Part shown: positions 54,391 through 64,000 of the stretch, piece by piece
Layout of the letters: every line of letters starts with the position of its first letter
Numbering within the stretch: position 1 is the stretch's first letter
Source: Ewingella americana ATCC 33852
GTDB taxonomy: Bacteria; Pseudomonadota; Gammaproteobacteria; Enterobacterales; Enterobacteriaceae
Assembly: GCF_000735345.1 (NCBI RefSeq)
Contig: NZ_JMPJ01000067.1
Coordinates: 5 to 64,004 of the forward strand
Length of the DNA: 64,000 nucleotides
Direction of reading: 5' to 3'
Translations under genes and position numbers: made by a program
The notes under the pieces: model-generated
What the model was told of the DNA's origin: nothing
The model's input: only the letters and a program-made list of their open reading frames with translations
Database searches by the model: none

Positions 54391-55671
54391 TTAGCTTATA
54401 TTTTGCGCCACAAAAAGCTGGGCAAACTCGCCGCACTGGCGCATATAGGCGACTTTCGACCCGTCGGGGGAAAACACCACCGCATCGCCACAAGGCGCGA
54501 TTTGACTGCGCTCGGTCAGGCGGCGCATCTCACCACTCACTGCGTCCAAAACCATCACGCTATTATCGCAAACCAGTGCCAATGACTGTCCATTCGGGTG
54601 CCAGCTAAATGCCGACTGAATTCCGCTGGCGGTTCTGCTGATTTGATGCGGCTGGCCGCCGTTCGGCGAAACCGTCCAAAGCTGCACCACGCCCTGCTCA
54701 TCTTTCATCAAAAAGGCGATTTTTGAGCCGTCGGGGGAGGAGCGCAGCCAGTGGCGCGGCTGCAAGGCGACGCCGGGGAAAGCCTGCTGGTCGGTAAACG
54801 TGATACGGCGCTGGCGCACACCTTTTGGCGGCGCGGGAAGCGAAGCCGCCGTGCCCTGTAACGGCAACTCTCCGGCCTGCCGATAGCTGGCATCATCTTC
54901 AGGCAAATCAACCACAAAGACTTCGGGCAGCTTCTCGCCTCTGGCCGACAGCGTGTCGCCGATAAACGCTAGCGCCCAGCGTTGGCGGCTGCCGTCCGGC
55001 TTGAGATAGCCTTCCGCGCCAATCCAGCCCTCTTCATAAGCGCGGGTAATATCATCGCTGCCCGGCTGAGGGTCCGGCGTGGTGTGGCTCACCAGCACGC
55101 TGAAGTGGCTGCCGTCATATTCACGCGGGTGATGCTTAGGAGAAACGACGCCTGAGGAAGAGAGCGCGACGCCGACATTACGCTGATCGAGCCGCAAATC
55201 CAGCTCGTGCAGCACGTGGTCGTTGTAGGTGAAGCTCAGACGGCTGCCGTCGGGGCTGAAGACGTGAACGTGGGTACCGCCGCGCAGTGCGCCGGGGGTG
55301 AAAGGTGCCGTGATATCAAGAGCATCGAGCGTCACCGCCTCGGCTTCTGGCTCTGTGACAATCACGCCACGGCGGTGATGAAAATCATATTGCCACTGTG
55401 GATCCGGGTTTTCTGGCCCGTGGATGAAGGCATAACGCACCGGCGGCTGCGCGCTGGTCGTCACCACGCCGACGTGCGCCGCCTGCGTGGCCTGATAAAT
55501 CACCTGCACTTCGCCGGTTTCAACATTCACCCGCTCAATGGTTGAACCTGTGAATGAGCCACCGTGCGGGCGGACATCATAGACCAGCCACTGGCCGTCC
55601 GGCGTCCAGACGTTAATGTTGGTCAGCTGATGCCCGCGAGCATCGTCGGTTAACTGCTTTTCACCCACCAC
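54391..55671 (-). CDS. yidR: TolB-like beta-propeller protein YidR (DUF3748)
   Basis: 426 residues, no signal peptide. Beta-propeller repeats of the PD40 type: WTPDGQWLVYDVRP, FSPDGSRLSFTYND, SSPDGSKIAFLMKDEQG, WHPNGQSLALVCDN and FSPDGSKVAYMRQ. Resembles E. coli YidR, of unknown function, related by fold to oligogalacturonide lyase and TolB. Starts at a GTG at 55671 with GAGGAAGC upstream. It lies 70 bases after the dgo transporter gene on the same strand and may be co-transcribed. Confidence 0.9.
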   Translation of the reverse strand: MVGEKQLTDDARGHQLTNINVWTPDGQWLVYDVRPHGGSFTGSTIERVNVETGEVQVIYQATQAAHVGVVTTSAQPPVRYAFIHGPENPDPQWQYDFHHRRGVIVTEPEAEAVTLDALDITAPFTPGALRGGTHVHVFSPDGSRLSFTYNDHVLHELDLRLDQRNVGVALSSSGVVSPKHHPREYDGSHFSVLVSHTTPDPQPGSDDITRAYEEGWIGAEGYLKPDGSRQRWALAFIGDTLSARGEKLPEVFVVDLPEDDASYRQAGELPLQGTAASLPAPPKGVRQRRITFTDQQAFPGVALQPRHWLRSSPDGSKIAFLMKDEQGVVQLWTVSPNGGQPHQISRTASGIQSAFSWHPNGQSLALVCDNSVMVLDAVSGEMRRLTERSQIAPCGDAVVFSPDGSKVAYMRQCGEFAQLFVAQNIS

Positions 55672-55741
55672 GTTTGCTTCCTCTTATTCTCTGCCCTGTG
55701 CGGCCTTGCCTAAGAGTAAACGTTTTTGCTGAGGCACAACA

Positions 55742-57067
55742 CTATTTGGCGGCCGGCATGGCTCCTTTGCCCGCATTCACCAGCATGGAGCGTTTGCGGC
55801 CCAGAACCAGCCCCAACAGCCCGCCCAAAATAAGCGCGGCGGCCACGGCAATCAGCGCCGCATCGTAGCTGTGGGTCACGTCTTTGATGCGCCCCATAAT
55901 CGGCGGGAAGGTCAGCCCGGCAATATTTGCCACGGCGTTTATCAGCGCAATGGAGGCAGCACCCGCCACCCCCGCTACCGTCTCGGTGGTCACCGCCCAG
56001 AAGATGGGGGTGATGGCCCAGTTCAGCCCGACGGTCAGCACCAGCATGATGTAAGCCAGAACCAAGTTATGGGTAAAAATCGCCCCGAGCAGCAGCAAGC
56101 CCGACACAATCAGCGGCAGCCCAAGGTGCAAGGCGCGCTCTTTAGTGCGGTCCGAGTGGCGACCATTCAAATACATGAAAATACAGGCGAAAAGGAAAGG
56201 CACCGCCGACAGCAGGCTAACAATCAGGTTGCTCTGCTCCGACACCACGCCTTTGACGATCAGCGGCAAAAATAGCGTGATACCAATTGTCCCAAAGGCT
56301 TGTAATAACCACAGCAGGCTTAATGCCCAGACCTTTTTGCTTTTTAACGCCGCCGACCAGCGATGATCTTTATTTATTACTGACTCACCCGCTTCACGAT
56401 TTAATTGCTGAGTTAACGCATTACGCTGCGCCTCGCTCAGCCATTTGGCTTTCAGCGGGGAATCATCTAAATAAAACCACGTCACTATCCCCAGAAAAAA
56501 AGCGGGAATGCCTTCCAGCAGGAATAACCAGCGCCAACCTTCAATGCCTAAGAAACCGTGCATATTAAGAATTGTGCCGGAAATAGGTAAACCAACTACC
56601 GACGCCAGCGCTGCGCCAATATAAAACAGCGACATGGCCCGTGCTCTGTCACTGCGCGGATACCAGCAGGAGAGATAATAGATGATCCCCGGCGTGAAGC
56701 CCGCCTCTGCCGCCCCGAGCAGGAAGCGCATGACGTAGAGCTGCACCGGCGTCTGCACCAGACTCATTCCGGCGGCCAACAGCCCCCAGGTGATCATGAT
56801 GCGGGCAATCCACAATTTAGCGCCGACGCGGGTTAAAATCACATTACTCGGCACTTCGAAAATAATATAGGAAATATAAAATATCCCGGCGGCGATCCCA
56901 TACATTTCCGCTGTAAGCGCCAAATCAGCATTCATCTGCAATGCCGCCACCGAAATATTAGAACGGTCGATATAGGCAATGAGATACAGCAGCATAATAA
57001 AAGGAATGATCCTGATATTCATTTTCTTAATGGTCGAGGAGTACAATTCACTATTCATCGTACGCAC
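55742..57067 (-). CDS. ACS-family MFS transporter in the dgo cluster
   Basis: 441 residues with 12 membrane helices. Begins with the ACS pattern IPFIMLLYLIAYIDRSNISVAALQMN, followed by YIIFEVPSNVILTRVGAKLWIARIMITWG. This is more like the tartrate/phthalate (TtuB) branch than the DgoT branch; E. coli DgoT begins quite differently (VDRANLAVASAHIQEEFG). By position, it should import D-galactonate. It is separated from dgoD by an ERIC element of about 125 bases. Confidence 0.85.
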   Translation of the reverse strand: MRTMNSELYSSTIKKMNIRIIPFIMLLYLIAYIDRSNISVAALQMNADLALTAEMYGIAAGIFYISYIIFEVPSNVILTRVGAKLWIARIMITWGLLAAGMSLVQTPVQLYVMRFLLGAAEAGFTPGIIYYLSCWYPRSDRARAMSLFYIGAALASVVGLPISGTILNMHGFLGIEGWRWLFLLEGIPAFFLGIVTWFYLDDSPLKAKWLSEAQRNALTQQLNREAGESVINKDHRWSAALKSKKVWALSLLWLLQAFGTIGITLFLPLIVKGVVSEQSNLIVSLLSAVPFLFACIFMYLNGRHSDRTKERALHLGLPLIVSGLLLLGAIFTHNLVLAYIMLVLTVGLNWAITPIFWAVTTETVAGVAGAASIALINAVANIAGLTFPPIMGRIKDVTHSYDAALIAVAAALILGGLLGLVLGRKRSMLVNAGKGAMPAAK

Positions 57068-57160
57068 CTTGGTGTTGAATTACGTGTAGGGGAGCCCCTA
57101 TCCCGCCAAGCGGAATAAAAACCCGTAGGTATTATTTTTATTAAAAAGAGTACTTATTTA

Positions 57161-57283
<123 letters not shown>

Positions 57284-57285
<2 letters not shown>

Positions 57286-58432
57286 ACCATTCGGCGACCG
57301 AGCCATCCTCATACCGCCACACCGGATTGCGCCAATCGGGAGCCTGCTTGCTGCGTTCAATTACCAGTTCTTCATTGATAACCACACCCAGCCCCGGCTT
57401 CGACGGCGGCAGGAAGAACGCCCCTTCCATCGAGAAATCCTCTTTATTGACCACGTAGTCGAGCAATTCAGCGCCCTGATTGTAGTGGATGCCCATGCTC
57501 TGCTCCTGAAACACCGCATTGCGGGAAACAAAGTCGACGTGCAGGCAAGCCGCCAGCGCGATAGGTCCCAGCGGACAGTGCGGCGCGAGGGTGACGTCAT
57601 AAGCTTCGGCCATCGCGGCGATTTTGTAGCACTCGGTGATGCCCCCGGCGTGGGAGAGATCGGGCTGTAAGATTGCCAATCCGCCCTGCTCTAGCACGCG
57701 TTTAAACTCGAAGCGCGAATACATGCGCTCACCGGCGGCAATCGGGATGTGGGTTTGCGCGGCCAGCCGCGGGTAATATTCCGCCTGCTCGGCTAGAACC
57801 GGCTCTTCAATAAACAGCGGGCGATAAGGCTCCAGCTCTTTGATCAGCACTTTTGCCATTGGCGCATTCACCCGGCCATGGAAATCCAGACCAAACTCAA
57901 TGCTGTTGCCGAAGGCTTCGCGGATTTGCGCCACCACGGCGACCGTGGCGTCGATTTTGCGCGAACTGTCGATAAGTCCCATCTCTTCGCAGCCATTGAG
58001 CTTGAAGGTGTCGAAGCCAATGCCCTGCAATTTACGAATCCCTTCAATCACTTCCGCCGGGCGGTCGCCGCCCACCCAGCTATAAGCCTTGATTTTATCT
58101 CGCACTAAACCGCCAAGCAGCTGATAGACCGGCACGCCGAGCGCCTTGCCCTTGATGTCCCACAGCGCCTGATCGATACCGGAAATAGCACTCATCAAAA
58201 TAGGGCCGCCGCGATAAAAACCGCCGCGATACAGGGTTTGCCAAATATCGTTGATGCGCGCCGGGTCTTGGCCAATCAGGTATTCGCTCAGCTCGTGTAC
58301 CGCAGCCTCTACGCTGCGGGCGCGGCCTTCAATTACCGGCTCGCCCCAGCCGCTGATGCCTTCGTCGGTGTCGACTTTCAAAAACATCCAGCGCGGTGCC
58401 AGACGGTAAGTGGTCAGTTTGGTAATTTTCAT
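57284..58432 (-). CDS. dgoD: D-galactonate dehydratase
   Basis: 382 residues, equal to E. coli DgoD. Enolase-superfamily (mandelate racemase subgroup) enzyme forming 2-keto-3-deoxygalactonate. Metal and acid/base residues are visible in [30 protein letters not shown] and [15 protein letters not shown]. Begins four bases before the dgoA stop (overlap), so translation is coupled. Its stop codon coincides with the end of an ERIC element. Confidence 0.95.
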
Positions 58433-59064
58433 TGCAGTGCTCCCTGATAGGCGTCGATAAAGGCGCGTGCCTGTTGTTGCGTGCGCGAAACCGGCTGTCC
58501 GGCGCGGTATAAATCACTGCCGAGGCCAGCTCCGATGCAGCCCGCCGCCATAAACAGATGCAGGTTTTCCGGCGTGACGCCGCCCACGGCGAACACCGGG
58601 ATCTCCGGCGGTAACACTGCTTTCAGTGCTTTGATGTAGTCCGGGCCGAAGGCGGAAGAGGGGAAGATTTTCAGCCCCTGCGCTCCGGCTTCCAGCGCGG
58701 TAAAGGCTTCGCTGGCCGTGGCACAACCGGCGCAGACCACCATGCCCAACTCGACGGCGCGGCGGATCACCGGCGCGGAGGTATTTGGCGTCACCACCAG
58801 CTTGCCGCCCAATTCGGCGAGCTGGTCGACATTTTGCGGCGTTAGCACGGTGCCGCCGCCAATCAGCGCACGCGCGCCATATTTAGCACTCACGGCTTTG
58901 ATGCTGGTTTGCCAGTCGGGTGAATTCAGCGGGATTTCGATGGCGTTGAAGCCCGCCTCAATCAGCACTTCCACGTGCTGCTCCACCTCGGCAGGCATGA
59001 TGCCGCGCAGGATGGCGATCAGTGGCAGCAGTTCGCCGTCGAATACCTCAGTTTTCCAACTCAT
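58429..59064 (-). CDS. dgoA: 2-dehydro-3-deoxy-6-phosphogalactonate aldolase
   Basis: 211 residues (E. coli about 205). KDPG-aldolase TIM barrel: [37 protein letters not shown], the substrate segment [31 protein letters not shown] and the Schiff-base Lys in [18 protein letters not shown]. Cleaves the phosphorylated intermediate to pyruvate and glyceraldehyde 3-phosphate. Overlaps dgoK by 17 bases. Confidence 0.95.
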   Translation of the reverse strand: MSWKTEVFDGELLPLIAILRGIMPAEVEQHVEVLIEAGFNAIEIPLNSPDWQTSIKAVSAKYGARALIGGGTVLTPQNVDQLAELGGKLVVTPNTSAPVIRRAVELGMVVCAGCATASEAFTALEAGAQGLKIFPSSAFGPDYIKALKAVLPPEIPVFAVGGVTPENLHLFMAAGCIGAGLGSDLYRAGQPVSRTQQQARAFIDAYQGALQ

Positions 59065-59947
59065 TGACTATGCTCCTTATTCCCGCCTGAAAAGCCGCAT
59101 CGCCCTCAATAACTTGGGCCTGAATCCCCGCCATTTTCAGCGCGGGGAGATAACGTTGGGTCAACGCCGGGCTGCCCACCAGCACCAGCGGGCCGTGCTC
59201 TCGGCTGAGCGAGTAGTGTTGTTGCATTTGTGCCACTTCGTGGCCGATTAATAGGCCGGAGAGCCAGTCGCTGACCGAGGTTTTCGCCAGTTTTCCCAGC
59301 ACTCGCGCGGCCCTGACTTCAAACAGTCGGCGCATCAGGCTGCTGTCGTAGAAGCCCTGCTCCATGCCTTTGGCGAAAGCCGCGCTGTCGGCAGTTTGCT
59401 CCGGCAGGCCGCTGCCAATCAGCGAATGGTTCAGCAGCAGGTGGTGCAGCTCGCCGGTCATCACGGTAGAGAAATCCACCACGCTGTCGCCCTCAAGGCG
59501 CACCCATTTGCTGTGGGTGCCGGGCAGCTGGTAAAACTCGCTGGCGTGGGTGGCATAGGCTCCCACCAACTGGGTTTCTTCGCCGCGCATCACGTTGAGG
59601 TTGTCTTCACTTTCGATGCAAATACCCGGAATAATGCGCACATTGGCCGATGTAGCCTGCTCGACAGGTGTCAGCCGATGGGCGATTTCCGACAGACTGA
59701 TCGGGCAACGCAGATAGGGCGCTGGCACCCAGCCCGCGTCGCTGCCGACCATTCCCGCCATCAAGACCGGCAGACCCTGCTGTTGCCACGGGGCGATAAG
59801 TTGCTGGAAAACCTGCGCCGGCGTTCGCCCTTCGAGGCGGGTAACCCCGGCGGTCGACTGCTGGCTGTCGACGCATTTGCCGTCGCGATAAAGCCAAGCG
59901 CGCAGGTTGGTGGAGCCCCAGTCAACGGCGATATAGCTGTGGTTCAT
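59048..59947 (-). CDS. dgoK: 2-dehydro-3-deoxygalactonokinase
   Basis: 299 residues. DgoK family (ASKHA-like fold): N-terminal AVDWGSTNLRAWLY, MAGMVGSDAGWVPAPYLRCP, LPGTHSKWVRL and GELHHLLLNHSLIG. Phosphorylates 2-keto-3-deoxygalactonate. Its ATG overlaps the dgoR stop by four bases and its end overlaps dgoA by 17. Cytoplasmic. Confidence 0.94.
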   Translation of the reverse strand: MNHSYIAVDWGSTNLRAWLYRDGKCVDSQQSTAGVTRLEGRTPAQVFQQLIAPWQQQGLPVLMAGMVGSDAGWVPAPYLRCPISLSEIAHRLTPVEQATSANVRIIPGICIESEDNLNVMRGEETQLVGAYATHASEFYQLPGTHSKWVRLEGDSVVDFSTVMTGELHHLLLNHSLIGSGLPEQTADSAAFAKGMEQGFYDSSLMRRLFEVRAARVLGKLAKTSVSDWLSGLLIGHEVAQMQQHYSLSREHGPLVLVGSPALTQRYLPALKMAGIQAQVIEGDAAFQAGIRSIVNELEN

Positions 59948-60657
59948 GGCATCTCCTGCAAACGGCGGGTGGTGCTGGCAATCATGGCTAACGCCGCCTG
60001 CTCCGCCTCATCTGGATGTTGTAAGCGAATGGCGTCGTACAGCGCCTGATGCTCGCGCAGGGTGCGCGGCATATTATTGGCGTCGGGCATGTAGGTTCTT
60101 TCGAAAACGGCGCGTTGCAGAGAACTGATGACCACGCTGAGCTGCTGCATAATAGGGTTATGCACCGCCGCCAGCACGGCTTCGTGGAAACGGACGTCGG
60201 CCTCGTTAAACGCCTGACGCTCCTGAGCAAATGCCACCATGTCGTTGAGCGCAGCTTCAATACGCATCAGGTCGGCAGCCGTGGCGCGCGCGGCGGCCCA
60301 GTGAGCGATTGCCGGTTCCACTAAGTTGCGGATTTCACTCATGGCGGCGATAAGTTCGGGCTTATCGCCCTGCGCCAGTGACCACTGCAAGACGTCGGTA
60401 TCGAGGAAATTCCACTGATCGCGCGGAGTGACGAAGGCGCCGCGATAGCGCTTGATGTCTATCAGCCGTTTGCCGGTCAGAGAACGCATCACTTCACGGA
60501 TAACGTTTCGCGAGGTTTGAAACTCTTCGCATAGCTCAGATTCAGGAGCCAGAGCGGCGCCCGGAGGGTATTTTCCCGCCACAATCTGTTCGCCCAATGC
60601 CAAAATAATGCGATCAGTTTTGCTTAATAGACTGTCTTCATTCACCACAACGTCCAT
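59944..60657 (-). CDS. dgoR: GntR-family regulator DgoR
   Basis: 237 residues. N-terminal winged helix (ALGEQIVAGKYPPGAALAPESELCEEFQTSRNVIREVMRSLTGKRLIDIKRYRG) and a FadR-type C-terminal all-helical effector domain with metal-binding His (RFHEAVLAAVHNPIMQ). In E. coli DgoR represses the operon and D-galactonate relieves it. The first gene of the cluster, with a palindromic site just upstream at 60695-60726. Confidence 0.94.
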   Translation of the reverse strand: MDVVVNEDSLLSKTDRIILALGEQIVAGKYPPGAALAPESELCEEFQTSRNVIREVMRSLTGKRLIDIKRYRGAFVTPRDQWNFLDTDVLQWSLAQGDKPELIAAMSEIRNLVEPAIAHWAAARATAADLMRIEAALNDMVAFAQERQAFNEADVRFHEAVLAAVHNPIMQQLSVVISSLQRAVFERTYMPDANNMPRTLREHQALYDAIRLQHPDEAEQAALAMIASTTRRLQEMP

Positions 60658-60694
60658 GCCATCTCCGGCTAAAAGTCATTCAACTTGTGACCGA

Positions 60695-60726
60695 TTGTAG
60701 TACCCATAATTTGGGTTGTACTACAA
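60695..60726. promoter_or_regulatory. Candidate DgoR operator
   Basis: TTGTAGTAC (60695-60703) and GTACTACAA (60718-60726) are perfect 9-base inverted repeats with a 14-base spacer that itself contains CCCA/TGGG symmetry. It lies 38 bases upstream of dgoR; a CRP-like GATCACAATTT follows at about 60731-60741. Confidence 0.7.
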
Positions 60727-60796
60727 TTCAGATCACAATTTAGACAATCAGCAACATTGGCTTAACAATTGTGTGAAGTGGCGACAGCTAGCGGGC

Positions 60797-60822
60797 ATAA
60801 AAAAAGCGGCCATTGGCCGCCC
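60797..60822 (-). terminator. Terminator after yidA
   Basis: On the minus strand GCGGCCA and TGGCCGC arms around AT are followed by TTTTTTT. Confidence 0.85.
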
Positions 60823-60838
60823 TGTTTATCAGTCTAAA

Positions 60839-61654
60839 TCAGACATTTAATACAAATTTTTCAACGGCATAGGCCACGCCGTCTTCAAGATTGGTCTTGG
60901 TCACGAACTGGCTCACGGCTTTCACGCTGTCCAGCGCGTTGCCCATTGCCACGCCGATACCGGCATATTCCAGCATGGCGATGTCGTTTTCCTGATCGCC
61001 AAGTGTCATGACGTTTTCACGCGGAATACCCAGTTTTTCCGCCAAGGCTTTGACGCCTTCGCCTTTGTTCACGCGCTTATCGAGGATCTCGAGATAGTAC
61101 GGCGAACTTTTCATGATGGTGTAGTTCACTCGAGCTTCAGCAGGGATTTGCGCGATGGCGCGGTCGAGCAGCTCGGGATGATCGATCATCATCACTTTCG
61201 GGAAAGTCATCGCCGCATCCATCTCTTCTGCCGGGCAGAAATGCAGGGGAATGCCGGTGACCGCCGACTCATTGACGGTGTACTGGCTGATATCGCGGTT
61301 GGCGGTAAACAGCTCAGTACGGGTCAGCGCGTGGTAGTGAACGCCCAGCTCGCGAGACAACTTCTCAAAGTAATGATAATCATGGATATCCATGGCTATT
61401 TCGGCAATCACGCTGCCATCCTGCGCGTTATGCACCAAAGCGCCATTATTGGTAATGCAATAACAACCCTCTTGCTGCAAATCCAGCTCCATCAGGTAAC
61501 GCTGCACGCCAACGAACGGACGCCCGGTCGCCAGAACAATCTGCACGCCTTTGTCGCGAGCGGCGGACAGTGCTTTTTTCACCGCGGGTGTCACTTCATG
61601 CTGCGGATTGAGCAACGTGCCGTCCATATCAATTGCGATTAATTCAATAGCCAT
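60839..61654 (-). CDS. yidA: Sugar-phosphatase YidA
   Basis: 271 residues (E. coli 270). HAD superfamily Cof-type phosphatase: motif I IAIDMDGTLLNPQHEV, motif II LATGRPF, motif III Lys in LDKRVNKGEGVKALAEKLGIP and motif IV MTLGDQENDIAMLEYAGIGVAMGNA. Dephosphorylates sugar phosphates such as erythrose 4-phosphate and glycerol phosphates. The ATG at 61654 matches the family start; an in-frame opening to 61768 runs toward the ERIC element. Confidence 0.94.
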   Translation of the reverse strand: MAIELIAIDMDGTLLNPQHEVTPAVKKALSAARDKGVQIVLATGRPFVGVQRYLMELDLQQEGCYCITNNGALVHNAQDGSVIAEIAMDIHDYHYFEKLSRELGVHYHALTRTELFTANRDISQYTVNESAVTGIPLHFCPAEEMDAAMTFPKVMMIDHPELLDRAIAQIPAEARVNYTIMKSSPYYLEILDKRVNKGEGVKALAEKLGIPRENVMTLGDQENDIAMLEYAGIGVAMGNALDSVKAVSQFVTKTNLEDGVAYAVEKFVLNV

Positions 61655-61771
61655 AGCATCCTCTGAATTGTCGGTATCTGGCCCAATGCTAGCGCGATAT
61701 GCCGAGTTGATCACGGATAAAAAAAATCCGAAGTGATTTCTCACTCCGGATTCATTTATACACATCATTTA

Positions 61772-61895
61772 ATACCCAAAATCATTCGTGCTGTATCAAG
61801 GCGGCAACTGAATGAACCCCGGGAGCTTACACAAGTAAGTGACCGGGGTGAAAGAAGGCAGCCAACGCCGAGACGGCGCGAAGGATGCCGGGTAT
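61772..61895. repeat. ERIC (IRU) element after gyrB
   Basis: About 124 bases between ATACCC and GGGTAT ends with the core GAGCTTACACAAGTAAGTGA, AGGCGGCAAC and GCAGCCAACGCC. It ends three bases from the gyrB stop codon and lies between the gyrB and yidA genes. Confidence 0.88.
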
Positions 61896-61897
61896 TT

Positions 61898-64000
<2,103 letters not shown>

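Overview
The window is chromosomal DNA of an Enterobacterales gammaproteobacterium. Nearly every backbone gene has a close Escherichia coli counterpart (gyrB, yidA, dgoRKAD, yidR, yidQ, ibpA, ibpB, avtA, yiaD, yiaC, tag, glyQ, glyS, yiaF, mtlA, mtlD, mtlR, yibL, sodA, fdhD, yibF, aldB, mdfA, wecH). Two ERIC elements also point to Enterobacterales. The urea transporter, the 2-ketogluconate cluster and the gene order suggest a relative of Rahnella, Ewingella, Rouxiella or Serratia rather than E. coli, but the genus cannot be fixed from this sequence. Identifications rest on recalled family features read by eye, with no database search.

Layout: 0-4.3 kb holds urtBCDE, the membrane and ATPase parts of a urea ABC transporter; urtA and urease are not in the window. 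4.3-6.5 kb has a DUF2442 protein, a MazEF toxin-antitoxin pair bracketed by two identical terminator hairpins, a GlsB-type membrane protein and a BhsA-type stress protein. 6.6-16.1 kb is a mixed region: two paralogous acetyltransferases around a LysE-type exporter, a YfcF-type glutathione transferase, a secreted protein of unknown family, two more acetyltransferases, a BenE transporter, idnD, a microcin-like small peptide, an isochorismatase-fold hydrolase, a GlxA-type regulator and wecH. 16.3-25.3 kb holds mdfA, aldB, yibF, fdhD, sodA with a Fur box, a chemoreceptor, yiiM and yibL. 25.3-31.5 kb has a MocR/LysE divergent pair and the mannitol operon mtlADR with several CRP sites.

32.0-35.4 kb is the clearest accessory island. 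It encodes a 759-residue multidomain protein with an M23-like and SH3-like N-terminal part, an EF-hand loop and a pesticin-type muramidase C-terminus, followed by two LprI-type lysozyme-inhibitor-like proteins. The C-terminal domain and both small genes are much more AT-rich than the rest. This looks like an orphan peptidoglycan-targeting effector with immunity genes, probably delivered by a type VI secretion system encoded elsewhere.

35.5-45.5 kb carries a DsbA-like protein, yiaF, glyS-glyQ, a RelBE-type pair, a GDSL-lipase autotransporter, tag-yiaC and yiaD. 45.6-51.0 kb is a 2-ketogluconate catabolic cluster (LacI-type regulator, kguE, kguK, kguT, kguD), followed by avtA. 52.5-54.3 kb has the small heat-shock genes ibpA-ibpB behind a sigma-32-like promoter, then yidQ. 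54.4-60.7 kb is the D-galactonate cluster, with an ERIC element inside it and a transporter that does not resemble E. coli DgoT. yidA and the 3' 701 codons of gyrB (stop included) finish the window.
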